Origin: an uncultured Alphaproteobacteria bacterium
GTDB taxonomy: Bacteria; Pseudomonadota; Alphaproteobacteria; HIMB59
Assembly: GCA_902621205.1 (NCBI GenBank)
Contig: CACNLH010000006.1
Span: 1-64,000, forward strand
Length of the DNA: 64,000 bases
Reading direction: 5' to 3'
Under the pieces are notes generated by a model. The model did not search any database and was not told the origin of the DNA. It saw nothing but the letters and a program-made list of their open reading frames with translations. Shown here in pieces: positions 30,920-40,237 of the stretch (within the stretch, counting starts at the first letter, position 1; the number at the start of each line of letters is the position of its first letter). Made by a program: the position numbers and the translations under genes.

Positions 30920-31909
30920 TTACAGTGCGTTAAGAACGTCTAATTGAACGTTAAACGGAACCCAACTTTTCCACTCACCATAGTTTTGCAAGAAATAGAT
31001 AGCAGTATCTTCACCAGAAGCTTGATTATCATCTTTCCAAGCTAAAAGTTCGTTTACGACTGAGTTAGGTAATGCTCTCTTTGAGATATAATCCATTCCT
31101 GGGCCAGTTGAATTTTTAAAGTTATCTGTAACAACTGTAAACACTGATGAAACAACCCATGAATTTTTCTGTGGATCAGCGCAACCCTCTTGAGAGGTAC
31201 AAGTACTCCACTCGTCAAAGTCATGAGGTACTCCAAAGTCAAGTTTTTTCATTGGATACTTTCCTAAAATCGCTGTTGGTGCCCAGTAATAACCAAGCCA
31301 ACCCTCGCCTTTTTCATATGCTTCAGCGATAGAACCAGCAAGAGCTCCGCCTGAACCAGGATCTACAAGGTTAAATCCTTTTCCTTCACCGTCATAAGCT
31401 TGGAATAAGTTACCAGTACTTATTTGGCAGTTCCAACCTGATGGACAGGTATAAAGAGCAGCGCCATCTCCCTCTGGATGAGGAAATAAATCAGGTCTTG
31501 CTAAAGCATCTTCAACTGTGACGATGTCAGGGTTTGCATCAGCTAAGTACTGAGGAATCCACCATCCTTCTTCACCAGTGTCTGATAATACTTCAGCAGC
31601 GTAGTGAAGTCTTCCTTCAGCAGTAGCTGCGTCTAAAGCAATACGAACAGAATTGATCCATAATTCAGGAGCAATATCTGGCTCGCCTTTTTCCATCATT
31701 GATGTAGCTGTTGGCATTGTATCTCCAGGAACAAGCTCAACATCACACCCGTAAGCATTTTCTAATATTAATTTATCAACGTGGGCAAACATTTCGGCGG
31801 ATGCCCAGTTCATTTCAGCGATTGTGATTGTCCCACAATCAGCTTTTGCAACTGAGTTAATTCCAAATAATAGAACTGAGCTCAGAAGTATTTTTTTTAT
31901 AGAGTTCAT
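30920..31909 (-). CDS. proX: Glycine betaine-type ABC transporter substrate-binding protein
   Basis: Signal peptide MNSIKKILLSSVLLFGINSVAKA; ITIAEMNWASAEMFAHVDKLILENAYGCDVELVPGDTMPT; start 31909 preceded by GGAGG. Confidence 0.92.
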   Translation of the reverse strand: MNSIKKILLSSVLLFGINSVAKADCGTITIAEMNWASAEMFAHVDKLILENAYGCDVELVPGDTMPTATSMMEKGEPDIAPELWINSVRIALDAATAEGRLHYAAEVLSDTGEEGWWIPQYLADANPDIVTVEDALARPDLFPHPEGDGAALYTCPSGWNCQISTGNLFQAYDGEGKGFNLVDPGSGGALAGSIAEAYEKGEGWLGYYWAPTAILGKYPMKKLDFGVPHDFDEWSTCTSQEGCADPQKNSWVVSSVFTVVTDNFKNSTGPGMDYISKRALPNSVVNELLAWKDDNQASGEDTAIYFLQNYGEWKSWVPFNVQLDVLNAL

Positions 31910-32023
31910 TACATCCTCCCTGATATAAAAGCCTAGGATAACATTCCTATATTGCATTAACAGTGAAAAAATCCTAAAAAATGGAAGCCAAATGCCGCAA
32001 AAAATAGAAAATTGTTAATTTAG

Positions 32024-33046
32024 CTATCTTTTTAGTATTTCAGAGAGTCTTTTTGTTGATAAATAGCCTATATCGTCATTATTTTTATTTTTGACTATCA
32101 GGCAATTTGGCTTATCAGAAATAACTTTATCAATAAATCTATCGATAAAATCATCTTGATCTACAAACATAGCGTTATCTCTGTCTTGTCCATTTAGTTC
32201 TGACATAATGTGTTTTGCTTTAATTACCCTAGCTCTATTTACGTCCTCAACAAAATCTTTTACATATTGTGTCTTTGGACTTAATAAAATATCTGCGGGG
32301 ATACCCTCTTGATCCATTATACCATCTTTTAATATTGCAATTCGATCCCCAATTTTTAAAGCTTCATCTAGGTCATGAGTAATAAATACAACTGTTTTAT
32401 GAAGTTCGTCTTGTAACTCCAACAAAATATCTTGCATATCTTTTCTAATTAGAGGGTCAAGAGCGCTAAAAGCTTCATCCATAAGCAAGATCTCCCCATC
32501 GTTAGTAAGAGCTCTTGCGAGTCCTACACGTTGCTGCATGCCACCAGATAAATGTTGAGGATATTTTTCCTCATATCCGGATAATCCAACACGATCAATC
32601 CATCTTCGTGCCCTAGTATTTGCCTCTTTTTCATCAATATTTTGAATATGAAGGCCAAACATTGTATTTTCCAAAACCGTCTTATGAGGCAACAAAGCAA
32701 AACGCTGAAATACCATAGCAGTTTTTGTTCTTCTGAAATTTCTTAAATTTTCATCGTTCATTTTTAAAACATCATCACCATCAACGACTACACTGCCGTC
32801 TGTAGGTTCTATTAATCTATTTATATGTCTTATTAATGTAGACTTACCTGAGCCAGAAAGGCCCATTACAACTTGAATTGATTTTTCTTTAATATCTAGA
32901 TTTATATCTTTTAGACCCAGAACATGATTGTGTTTTTCTAAGAGTTCATCTTTATTGACGCCATCTTTTACTTGCTCTAACGCAGACTTCGGGTTTTTAC
33001 CAAAAATTTTATATAAGTTTTTAATTTGAATTTTTATTTCAGACAT
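32024..33046 (-). CDS. proV: Glycine betaine-type ABC transporter ATP-binding protein with CBS-like C-terminus
   Basis: VVMGLSGSGKSTLIRHINRLIEPTDG, LSGGMQQRVGLARAL, MDEAFSALDPLIR. Confidence 0.94.
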   Translation of the reverse strand: MSEIKIQIKNLYKIFGKNPKSALEQVKDGVNKDELLEKHNHVLGLKDINLDIKEKSIQVVMGLSGSGKSTLIRHINRLIEPTDGSVVVDGDDVLKMNDENLRNFRRTKTAMVFQRFALLPHKTVLENTMFGLHIQNIDEKEANTRARRWIDRVGLSGYEEKYPQHLSGGMQQRVGLARALTNDGEILLMDEAFSALDPLIRKDMQDILLELQDELHKTVVFITHDLDEALKIGDRIAILKDGIMDQEGIPADILLSPKTQYVKDFVEDVNRARVIKAKHIMSELNGQDRDNAMFVDQDDFIDRFIDKVISDKPNCLIVKNKNNDDIGYLSTKRLSEILKR

Positions 33047-33162
33047 TTTTTAGAGAAGATTCATGAAATTTAATCATTTATATAAATACTCTGTCCTCCA
33101 AGTATTAGTTATTTAAACATTTGAAACATAATCATGCAAATTAATTTTAAATATATAAAAAG

Positions 33163-33747
33163 TTACTTTTTTGTAACGGCATATGGCGCAAAAGTATTAT
33201 CTGTTTTTTTGGATTTAGATTGAATATTTTTTGCAGGTATACCAACCATTATCCCCCCTTTTGGGACATCTTTAGTTACAACAGCATTAGATCCAATTCG
33301 AGCACAACTTTTTATAATTATTGGTCCTAATATCTGTGCCCCAGAGCCAACAATCACATCGTCTTCAAGAGTAGGATGACGTTTCACACCAACTTGTTCT
33401 GATGATTTAACAGCAGGCATGATACCTCCTAATGTGACACCGTGATAGATAGTTACATTATCTCCAATTTCAGCAGTTTCTCCAATAACAACTCCCATCC
33501 CATGATCAATAAAAAAATTTTTTCCAATTTTAGCAGCAGGATGAATTTCTATACCAGTTAAAAATCTTGATAATTGAGAGATCATTCTTCCTAATAATTT
33601 CAAATTTAGTGACCAGATAAAATTTGCTATACGATGGAAGAAAACAGCTTTTACACCAGGATAGGTTAATATCACTAATAACAATGAAGTTGCGGCAGGA
33701 TCTCTTGCCTTTACTGACTCAAAATACTTCATTAAATTTTCAAACAT
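33163..33747 (-). CDS. cysE: Serine O-acetyltransferase
   Basis: [44 protein letters not shown] hexapeptide repeats. Confidence 0.93.
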   Translation of the reverse strand: MFENLMKYFESVKARDPAATSLLLVILTYPGVKAVFFHRIANFIWSLNLKLLGRMISQLSRFLTGIEIHPAAKIGKNFFIDHGMGVVIGETAEIGDNVTIYHGVTLGGIMPAVKSSEQVGVKRHPTLEDDVIVGSGAQILGPIIIKSCARIGSNAVVTKDVPKGGIMVGIPAKNIQSKSKKTDNTFAPYAVTKK

Positions 33748-33837
33748 TAATATACAGATAAGACTTATCCTACTAAGATCAAGCTTTTATTGAATAATTA
33801 TGTAAATGATTGAAATTAATTGTTAGATTAATATTGA

Positions 33838-34266
33838 ATGTTCACTATTGAAAAACCTAAAGAAATCCATCTTAATAGTTGGAAAGATATCATTAATGAA
33901 AGTGCATCATCAAATTCTTTTCAGTTTAAAGAAGTAAATTTCAGCCTATTTTGGACGTGCATATTTCGAGATGATTATTTTGCGTTTGCTGCAAAAAACG
34001 ACAATAAATTTATGGGAATTGTTGTAGCTAAAATCAACGAAACTTATTATGAGAAGAATATAGTATTGGACGTTTTGTATGTTTTACAAGATTTTAGAAA
34101 AATTGGTGTTGCGAGAGCATTAATGAACAAAATTGAAGAAATAGCAAAAGAAAAAAATCTTGATCTGATAATTAAAGGTGTAGAAAAAAGTAACTTACTC
34201 GCTCAGAAACTTTTTAAAAATTATGCTGTTGTAAACAGAACAAGATACTTAAAAAAGCATAATTGA
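33838..34266 (+). CDS. GNAT family N-acetyltransferase
   Basis: VLDVLYVLQDFRKIGVARALMNKIEEIAKEKN motif A. Confidence 0.85.
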   Translation: MFTIEKPKEIHLNSWKDIINESASSNSFQFKEVNFSLFWTCIFRDDYFAFAAKNDNKFMGIVVAKINETYYEKNIVLDVLYVLQDFRKIGVARALMNKIEEIAKEKNLDLIIKGVEKSNLLAQKLFKNYAVVNRTRYLKKHN

Positions 34267-34297
34267 TTTTAATAAATAATTATTATATTTAAATATT

Positions 34298-34438
34298 ATG
34301 GGAGATCCGAATAAAAATGGCGAAAACTACGATAAGAACAATAGATGGGTATGGATTATCATTGTTTTAATTACTCTGAGTTCCATCTATGTGATGTCTA
34401 AAATATTTATTCAGACACCTTGGCAGTATCTGTCGTAG
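34298..34438 (+). CDS. 46-aa single-TM small protein candidate
   Basis: MGDPNKNGENYDKNNRWVWIIIVLITLSSIYVMSKIFIQTPWQYLS; overlaps sbmA-like 3' end antisense by 32 nt. Confidence 0.45.
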   Translation: MGDPNKNGENYDKNNRWVWIIIVLITLSSIYVMSKIFIQTPWQYLS

Positions 34439-35417
34439 ACTTAAGTTTTCTCTCAAATTCTCTTAATCTTTTGTAAACACTTGCAAGCTCAATAATTGTT
34501 GGCCATGATTTTAACAAGTACTGCATTGATCCCTCAACCCTGCCAAAAGCACGAATAATTTGTTGCATAACACCAAGGGTAATAATACCTGCAACAATTG
34601 CAGGAGCTAAAAATACATAAGCACTTAAAACATTAGCCTGCAAATAAGCAATTCTTCCAATATTAAAGTACAAGTACCGTATATATGAGAGAAAATGAAT
34701 TTTTCTTACATCATCAAATAATTCTTCTATTGTTTTTGGACGAATAGTTTCATCATCTTCAGCAATAACTAAAACTTTTCTGTAAGCTGCCTCTTGTTTT
34801 TGTAAATCATATTCTACACCAACAAGTCTGAGAATTATTCCAAGGAGTATTAAAAAAACTGTTCCACCAACTGACCAAATTAATGCACCAACAACTAAAC
34901 CATACTCCCAATCGCCAAAAAAGAATATCGGAATACCAGCACTAAGCCCTAATAAGATTGGAAGAAATTGTACAATTATCATTACCGACTCAATTAAGCT
35001 TGTTCCAAGACCTTCCATAATTCTACCAAACTTAATGGTGTCCTCTTGAACTCTTTGAGCAGCACCTTCGATTGTACGGGCATAGTTATAAACACTGTGA
35101 TACCACTCAACCATAGCGGTTCTCCATCTAAATAAGAAATGTGCAGTGAAAAAACTTACCAAAACTGCAATAGCCACATATATACCTGCAAGTGTTATAA
35201 AAGATAGTAAGCCCGCCCAATATTCTTCAATTGTAATTGAATTTGGCTCAGCAAGTGCTTTTTGAATCATGTCATAGAAAGTGCCAAACCACTCATTAAT
35301 CCTAACATCAATTTCTACTTGCACCCAAAGACTGCCTAATATGGCAGCTGATCCTGCCCATGCCCATAGAAACCATTTTCTTGAGTTAAAAAATCTAAAC
35401 ATTTTATTTCGCAACAA
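34407..35417 (-). CDS. SbmA/BacA-like peptide transporter
   Basis: FFTAHFLFRWRTAMVEWYHSVYNYARTIEGAAQRVQEDTIKFGRIMEGLG and YLQANVLSAYVFLAPAIVAGIITLG. Confidence 0.88.
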   Translation of the reverse strand: MLRNKMFRFFNSRKWFLWAWAGSAAILGSLWVQVEIDVRINEWFGTFYDMIQKALAEPNSITIEEYWAGLLSFITLAGIYVAIAVLVSFFTAHFLFRWRTAMVEWYHSVYNYARTIEGAAQRVQEDTIKFGRIMEGLGTSLIESVMIIVQFLPILLGLSAGIPIFFFGDWEYGLVVGALIWSVGGTVFLILLGIILRLVGVEYDLQKQEAAYRKVLVIAEDDETIRPKTIEELFDDVRKIHFLSYIRYLYFNIGRIAYLQANVLSAYVFLAPAIVAGIITLGVMQQIIRAFGRVEGSMQYLLKSWPTIIELASVYKRLREFERKLKSTTDTAKVSE

Positions 35418-35505
35418 TAATTGAAAAATTAGAGTTTTTGAAGACCTAAAAGTGCTTCAATACGCTTAATTTATTTAAATCCTCCAATGCCTATATAATA
35501 CTCTC

Positions 35506-35982
35506 ATGCCAAGCATTAAGGATATTAAAAAGATTAAACTTAATGATGAATATATATTTTTTGGTCCTGAGTCTATAGTAAGTGAAATTGCAGATAGTAT
35601 GGATATGAAAAATATAGGGGCTGTTCCTATACTGAATGAACAAAAAATATTACTTGGTGTTGTTTCAGAAAGAGACATAGTCAGAAAATGTGTCAAAGAC
35701 GGTAGAGACCCAGATTTGGTCACAGCATCAGATATTATGACATCAGAAATTATAACTGTGGACTTAAAAACCTCCTCAGAAATTGCAATAAAAATTATGG
35801 GAGAAAATAACATCAGGCACCTACCAGTAGTAGATGATCAAAATAAATTAATAAATTTTATTTCTCATAGAGACCTTATAAGCTCTGTTAGAGATAGCAC
35901 AAAACTAAATATAATTTTAATTACATTTATATGTATGATTATTCCGATAGTTTTTTTAGTTAAGTCATTTGGCTGGATATGA
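35506..35982 (+). CDS. Tandem CBS-domain protein with C-terminal TM segment
   Basis: GAVPILNEQKILLGVVSERDIVRK, DIMTSEIITVD, IRHLPVVDDQNKLINFISHRDLI; C-terminal hydrophobic segment. Confidence 0.88.
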   Translation: MPSIKDIKKIKLNDEYIFFGPESIVSEIADSMDMKNIGAVPILNEQKILLGVVSERDIVRKCVKDGRDPDLVTASDIMTSEIITVDLKTSSEIAIKIMGENNIRHLPVVDDQNKLINFISHRDLISSVRDSTKLNIILITFICMIIPIVFLVKSFGWI

Positions 35983-36860
35983 AAACTAAAGGTATTATTC
36001 TTGCTGCTGGTAAGGGCACAAGATTAATGCCCGCAACAATACCTGCCTCAAAACCATTATTACCTCTTTACGATAAACCTATGATTTATTATCCACTCGA
36101 GACTTTAGTAAGATTAGGAATTAAAGATATATTATTTATTGTTCAAGAGGATGACCTTACAATATTCAAAAAAACATTTGGAACAGGATCAGTGGTTGGT
36201 CTTAATTTTTCTTATGAAGTCCAAAAAATTCAAAGGGGAATAGCAGATGCTTACTTTATTGCTGAAAAATTTTTAGACGGCAGTCCATCAGTATTAGCAT
36301 TAAGTGATAATGTTTTTCTTGGAAAAAATTATTTTGACTATGCAAATTCTGCTCTTCTTAAGATGCAAGAGAACGGTGGAAGTGTATTTGGATTACCAGT
36401 TCCAGATCCAGAAAAATTTGGTGTTATTGAATTAGATAACAATAAAAATATTGTTGGCATTGAAGAAAAACCATCAAAGCCTAAAAGTAATTTGATTATT
36501 CCTGGTTTATATTTTTTTGACTCCAATGCGTCAAAATTTGCAAAAACACTCAAACCATCAAACAGAGGCGAATTAGAAATAACTGATTTAATTAAAATAT
36601 ATTTATCTGAAAAAAAACTTGCTTTAGAAATTTTAGATGACTCAATTGTTTGGCATGATACTGGAAATGCAAAGGCCCTTCTAGAGGCAGCACAAAAAGT
36701 AAAATTATATGAACAAAATAACGATGTAAAAATTGGCTCTTATGAAATAGCTTCGTACGAACAAGGCTTTATAAATAAAAGTAATTTAAATGATATTGCA
36801 GAAAAATTAATCAAGTCTGATTATGGACAATATATCAAAGAATATCTAACTCGAAATTAA
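35979..36860 (+). CDS. Nucleotidyltransferase, probable glucose-1-phosphate thymidylyltransferase
   Basis: KGIILAAGKGTRLMPATIPASKPLLPLYDKPMIYYPLETL; IPGLYFFD; NRGELEITDL. Confidence 0.88.
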   Translation: MKTKGIILAAGKGTRLMPATIPASKPLLPLYDKPMIYYPLETLVRLGIKDILFIVQEDDLTIFKKTFGTGSVVGLNFSYEVQKIQRGIADAYFIAEKFLDGSPSVLALSDNVFLGKNYFDYANSALLKMQENGGSVFGLPVPDPEKFGVIELDNNKNIVGIEEKPSKPKSNLIIPGLYFFDSNASKFAKTLKPSNRGELEITDLIKIYLSEKKLALEILDDSIVWHDTGNAKALLEAAQKVKLYEQNNDVKIGSYEIASYEQGFINKSNLNDIAEKLIKSDYGQYIKEYLTRN

Positions 36861-36862
36861 TC

Positions 36863-38290
36863 TTAATTCCATTTTGCAGATTCATTATTTAAAAATGTTA
36901 TAACTTTTTGTTTAAACTGAATTTTTTCATCTTCATCTATAATCATTTTATCTAGGTCAGTCTCTAGGCTAGAGAGAATTTTATTTTTAGAATTCCATTT
37001 AGATTTGTCATCATCATTAAAACGCTCTTTAATTTCAAATTCATAATTTCTTTTGTCATTTTCAGGCAGAGTGTGGGGGGCTATTTCATATAAAATTCGT
37101 ACAGCTATTTCTTTATATCGGTCATCTTTGAATTGTTTTGCAATTTCATATTTCTTATCGTTAGGGGCGATATGAAAATCAATCATTAATTTCTTATCTT
37201 GATGCGATGGGAAACTCTCAAATATTCTATCTTCAACATTAAATGGTTCAGGCCATTCTTTTTGATTTGATAGATGAAGTTTAATAAGACGAGAGCAAAA
37301 TTCTTCATTTTTTTTAATAAAATTTGCTCTTTTTCTTAGTTCATCTACTCCTATTTCAGCATATTTATTATCTTTGAATGAATAACTTTCATTTAAAAGT
37401 GTTTTCGACTTTGACCCATCAAAAACTTCACAAATTCTTTTAGCCCCATCATTCATTTTCTTAATTAAATCTTTATCTTCTAATTCTACGATTTTAACAG
37501 GATCAAAAAGCAAATTATAAACTAAATAGTGATGATTTCTTGATGGAATGCCTCCAATTAAAGTTTGAGCTTTGATTGTGGGTCTTCTTCCCCAAAAGGT
37601 CGTGTTTGTAAAAACTAAATTATCTAGCATAAATCTCTTAGGAGTGTCTCTATGTCGAAATTCATATGCAGAGTTCCAAATCTTTGGACACCTTATATTT
37701 AATATTTTATTAAGTTCCAATGTGATTAGGCTATCAAAAACAGCATCATGAGGACCTGCATCATAGTTTATTGAAATATTATTGAGTTTTGAAATTTCAT
37801 CTAATTTAAGTATTGGATACCCTTGATCGTCAGTATTAAATTTAATATGTTCAGGGCTATAAACTGAAACTAATCTTAATATATCAAAAACATCCATACG
37901 CACATTATTGTTAGTCACAGTCATATAAATTTCAGGTAATAAGTTTTGATAAAGTGCCTGTCGTAAAAAGGGTTCATCAAAATTTATATTATTGAAACCT
38001 ACAAAAATGGCTGATGAGGATGACCATTGTTGAAATGTTTCATACAATTGAGCACTAGCTTCATAATAATTAGGGTAATTATTTTGTATTAAACTAGTTG
38101 GATCTACCCCAGTTGTTATTAAAGCACCTGGCTCAAACCATTTTCCCTCTCTTAACTTACTATGTATTTCTAATTTGTCTTTAACTTCAAATTTATTATT
38201 AGTTAATACAGCACCAACTTGTGTTATTTGATTAAATTTATCATTACGACCTGTTGTTTCGAGATCCCAGAAAATATAATGATCACTCAT
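36863..38290 (-). CDS. sbcB: Exodeoxyribonuclease I
   Basis: FWDLETTGRNDKFNQITQVGAVLT, FVGFNNINFDEPFLRQALYQN, AGPHDAVFDSLITLEL. Confidence 0.9.
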   Translation of the reverse strand: MSDHYIFWDLETTGRNDKFNQITQVGAVLTNNKFEVKDKLEIHSKLREGKWFEPGALITTGVDPTSLIQNNYPNYYEASAQLYETFQQWSSSSAIFVGFNNINFDEPFLRQALYQNLLPEIYMTVTNNNVRMDVFDILRLVSVYSPEHIKFNTDDQGYPILKLDEISKLNNISINYDAGPHDAVFDSLITLELNKILNIRCPKIWNSAYEFRHRDTPKRFMLDNLVFTNTTFWGRRPTIKAQTLIGGIPSRNHHYLVYNLLFDPVKIVELEDKDLIKKMNDGAKRICEVFDGSKSKTLLNESYSFKDNKYAEIGVDELRKRANFIKKNEEFCSRLIKLHLSNQKEWPEPFNVEDRIFESFPSHQDKKLMIDFHIAPNDKKYEIAKQFKDDRYKEIAVRILYEIAPHTLPENDKRNYEFEIKERFNDDDKSKWNSKNKILSSLETDLDKMIIDEDEKIQFKQKVITFLNNESAKWN

Positions 38291-38360
38291 ATTAAAAAAT
38301 TATATCAATTAAATATTATAATAAAGTTTAAGTTTAATTTGTTATTTTGAGAGATTATAT

Positions 38361-38417
38361 AAAACTAGCCCCGGAGGAATAAGTAAGGATAGGAATAAGG
38401 ATGGAGCTAGTTTTTTG
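38361..38417 (+). ncRNA. Candidate hairpin RNA 3' end: 9-bp stem AAAACTAGC/GCTAGTTTT enclosing a 36-nt purine-rich loop with six GGA motifs, followed by a T6 tract
   Basis: Read directly; upstream TATAAT at 38317-38322 is a possible -10. Confidence 0.35.
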
Positions 38418-38470
38418 ATGGATGATTTATACTAATTTTTTTTCTAAAGTCAAATTGCAGATAATAGAAC

Positions 38471-38497
38471 TTAGCTGTGCAAAATTTGCACAGCTAA
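38471..38497. repeat. Near-perfect palindrome TTAGCTGTGCAAA-a-TTTGCACAGCTAA
   Basis: 13-bp perfect arms read directly. Confidence 0.8.
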
Positions 38498-38508
38498 ATA
38501 TATTGAAT

Positions 38509-38667
38509 TTATTGATTTTTAAATAATTTTTTAATTTTCTTGTAATAAATTAGTGAACATTTGGCATCACAAAAAAATACTTTTTTTGGGATATCATAAA
38601 ACTTAGGATCAGCCCAATATAAAGGCTCCACAATCTTTTTTTTACATACTTCACAACTATTATTCAT
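38509..38667 (-). CDS. 52-aa small protein with CxxC and CxxxC (zinc-finger-like)
   Basis: MNNSCEVCKKKIVEPLYWADPKFYDIPKKVFFCDAKCSLIYYKKIKKLFKNQ; about 9 nt downstream of the phosphatase gene. Confidence 0.6.
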   Translation of the reverse strand: MNNSCEVCKKKIVEPLYWADPKFYDIPKKVFFCDAKCSLIYYKKIKKLFKNQ

Positions 38668-38676
38668 TTAGTTACC

Positions 38677-39183
38677 CTAAAAATTTAACTCTACTATTCT
38701 ACTTTCTTCTATCGGCTCAGGGTCAAAGTACGGAACTGAACCATAGAGTCTGTTATCTAAACCCAATATTTCATCATAATATCTCATCATAATCTTATTA
38801 GGGCTAGCGTGTGGTGCAATTTCTTTTAAGTTTTCAATTATAAGCTCAATATTTTCAGGGGAGTATTTTGCGGCTATGCCTAAACTTGTTGCAGTAGATC
38901 GACTTATACCCATATGACAATGGACTAAAATAGGTTTGGTTTTATCCCAATCATCTGTGAAATCTAATAATTCTTGAGTATGATGTTTCTCTGGTAATAT
39001 AAATCCCTCTCTTGGCTCAGAAATATCATCAATTAACATTTTCAAGTGTCTATTTTTATCCATACCTGATGGGGTTTCAGGCTCAAAATTTTTATTAATA
39101 ATGGTAAGCATTTTATCTGGGCTGAACTTATCAACACACTCTTGGATATCTGCTAACCCACAAATAATTATTTTTTTTTGCAT
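38677..39183 (-). CDS. Tyrosine/dual-specificity phosphatase-like protein
   Basis: PTP signature VHCHMGISRSTATSLG. Confidence 0.85.
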   Translation of the reverse strand: MQKKIIICGLADIQECVDKFSPDKMLTIINKNFEPETPSGMDKNRHLKMLIDDISEPREGFILPEKHHTQELLDFTDDWDKTKPILVHCHMGISRSTATSLGIAAKYSPENIELIIENLKEIAPHASPNKIMMRYYDEILGLDNRLYGSVPYFDPEPIEESRIVELNF

Positions 39184-39239
39184 AACAAGTTCAATTAATA
39201 TATAGCTTAAACAATCGTTAAGAAAGAATATTTATTTTT

Positions 39240-40199
39240 ATGGTATCTCAATTAGATAGTCTTAAAAAATTTTCATCAGTTGTTGCAGACACCGGAGATA
39301 TTGACAGTATTCAAAAATTTAACCCAGATGACTGTACAACCAATCCATCTTTAATATTTAAAGCTGTTCAATCAAACAAATACAAAAAATTAGTTGATGA
39401 AGTAATAAGTAATTCAAAAAGTAGAAAATTTTCTCAAACTGAGGATCAAGTTAATTATATTGCTGATCAACTAACTATTGCTTTTGGTATAGAGTTAACA
39501 AAAATCGTGCCAGGATATGTTTCTACCGAGGTCGACTCTGATTTATCATTTAATACTGAAGCTACTGTTGAAAAGGCAAAGCAAATAATCAATAGCTATG
39601 AGCAATCAGGTGTCCCCAAGAATAGAATATTAATTAAAATTGCAGGCACATGGGAAGGAATACAAGCAGTAAAAAAATTAGAGGCAGAGGGAATATCTTG
39701 TAATTGCACACTCATTTTTTCGTTAACACAAGCAATAGCTTGTGCTGAAGCAGGAGCATTTTTAATTTCACCATTTGTGGGAAGGATACTTGACTGGTTT
39801 AAATCAAATACACAAAAGGAATATGACTCATCAAATGACCCAGGTGTTGAGAGTGTTGAGAAGATTTTTAATTATTTTAAAAAATTTAATTATAACACTA
39901 TTGTTATGGCAGCATCATTTAGAAATAAGGATGAAATAATTAATTTAGCTGGATGTGATAAATTAACAATTAGTCCAATTCTTTTAGAGGAGTTAAGCCA
40001 AAACGATGATGAAATTAAACTTAAATTATCAAAAGAAAACTCATCTTCATTAGATATTGAGAGAATTAATGTGAATGAGAGCTCATTTCGTTGGCATTTA
40101 AATGAAAATCAGATGGCATCTTTTAAATTAGCTGAGGGTATTAGATTATTTAATAAGGATTTATTGAAATTAAAAGAATTGATTAGAGGCCAATTATAA
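39240..40199 (+). CDS. tal: Transaldolase
   Basis: DDCTTNPSLIFKAV, ILIKIAGTWEGIQAVKKLEAEGISCNCTLIFSL, SPFVGRILDWFK. Confidence 0.96.
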   Translation: MVSQLDSLKKFSSVVADTGDIDSIQKFNPDDCTTNPSLIFKAVQSNKYKKLVDEVISNSKSRKFSQTEDQVNYIADQLTIAFGIELTKIVPGYVSTEVDSDLSFNTEATVEKAKQIINSYEQSGVPKNRILIKIAGTWEGIQAVKKLEAEGISCNCTLIFSLTQAIACAEAGAFLISPFVGRILDWFKSNTQKEYDSSNDPGVESVEKIFNYFKKFNYNTIVMAASFRNKDEIINLAGCDKLTISPILLEELSQNDDEIKLKLSKENSSSLDIERINVNESSFRWHLNENQMASFKLAEGIRLFNKDLLKLKELIRGQL

Positions 40200-40237
40200 T
40201 TATTGCACAAATCACTTCAAAATTATAAATAATTAAT

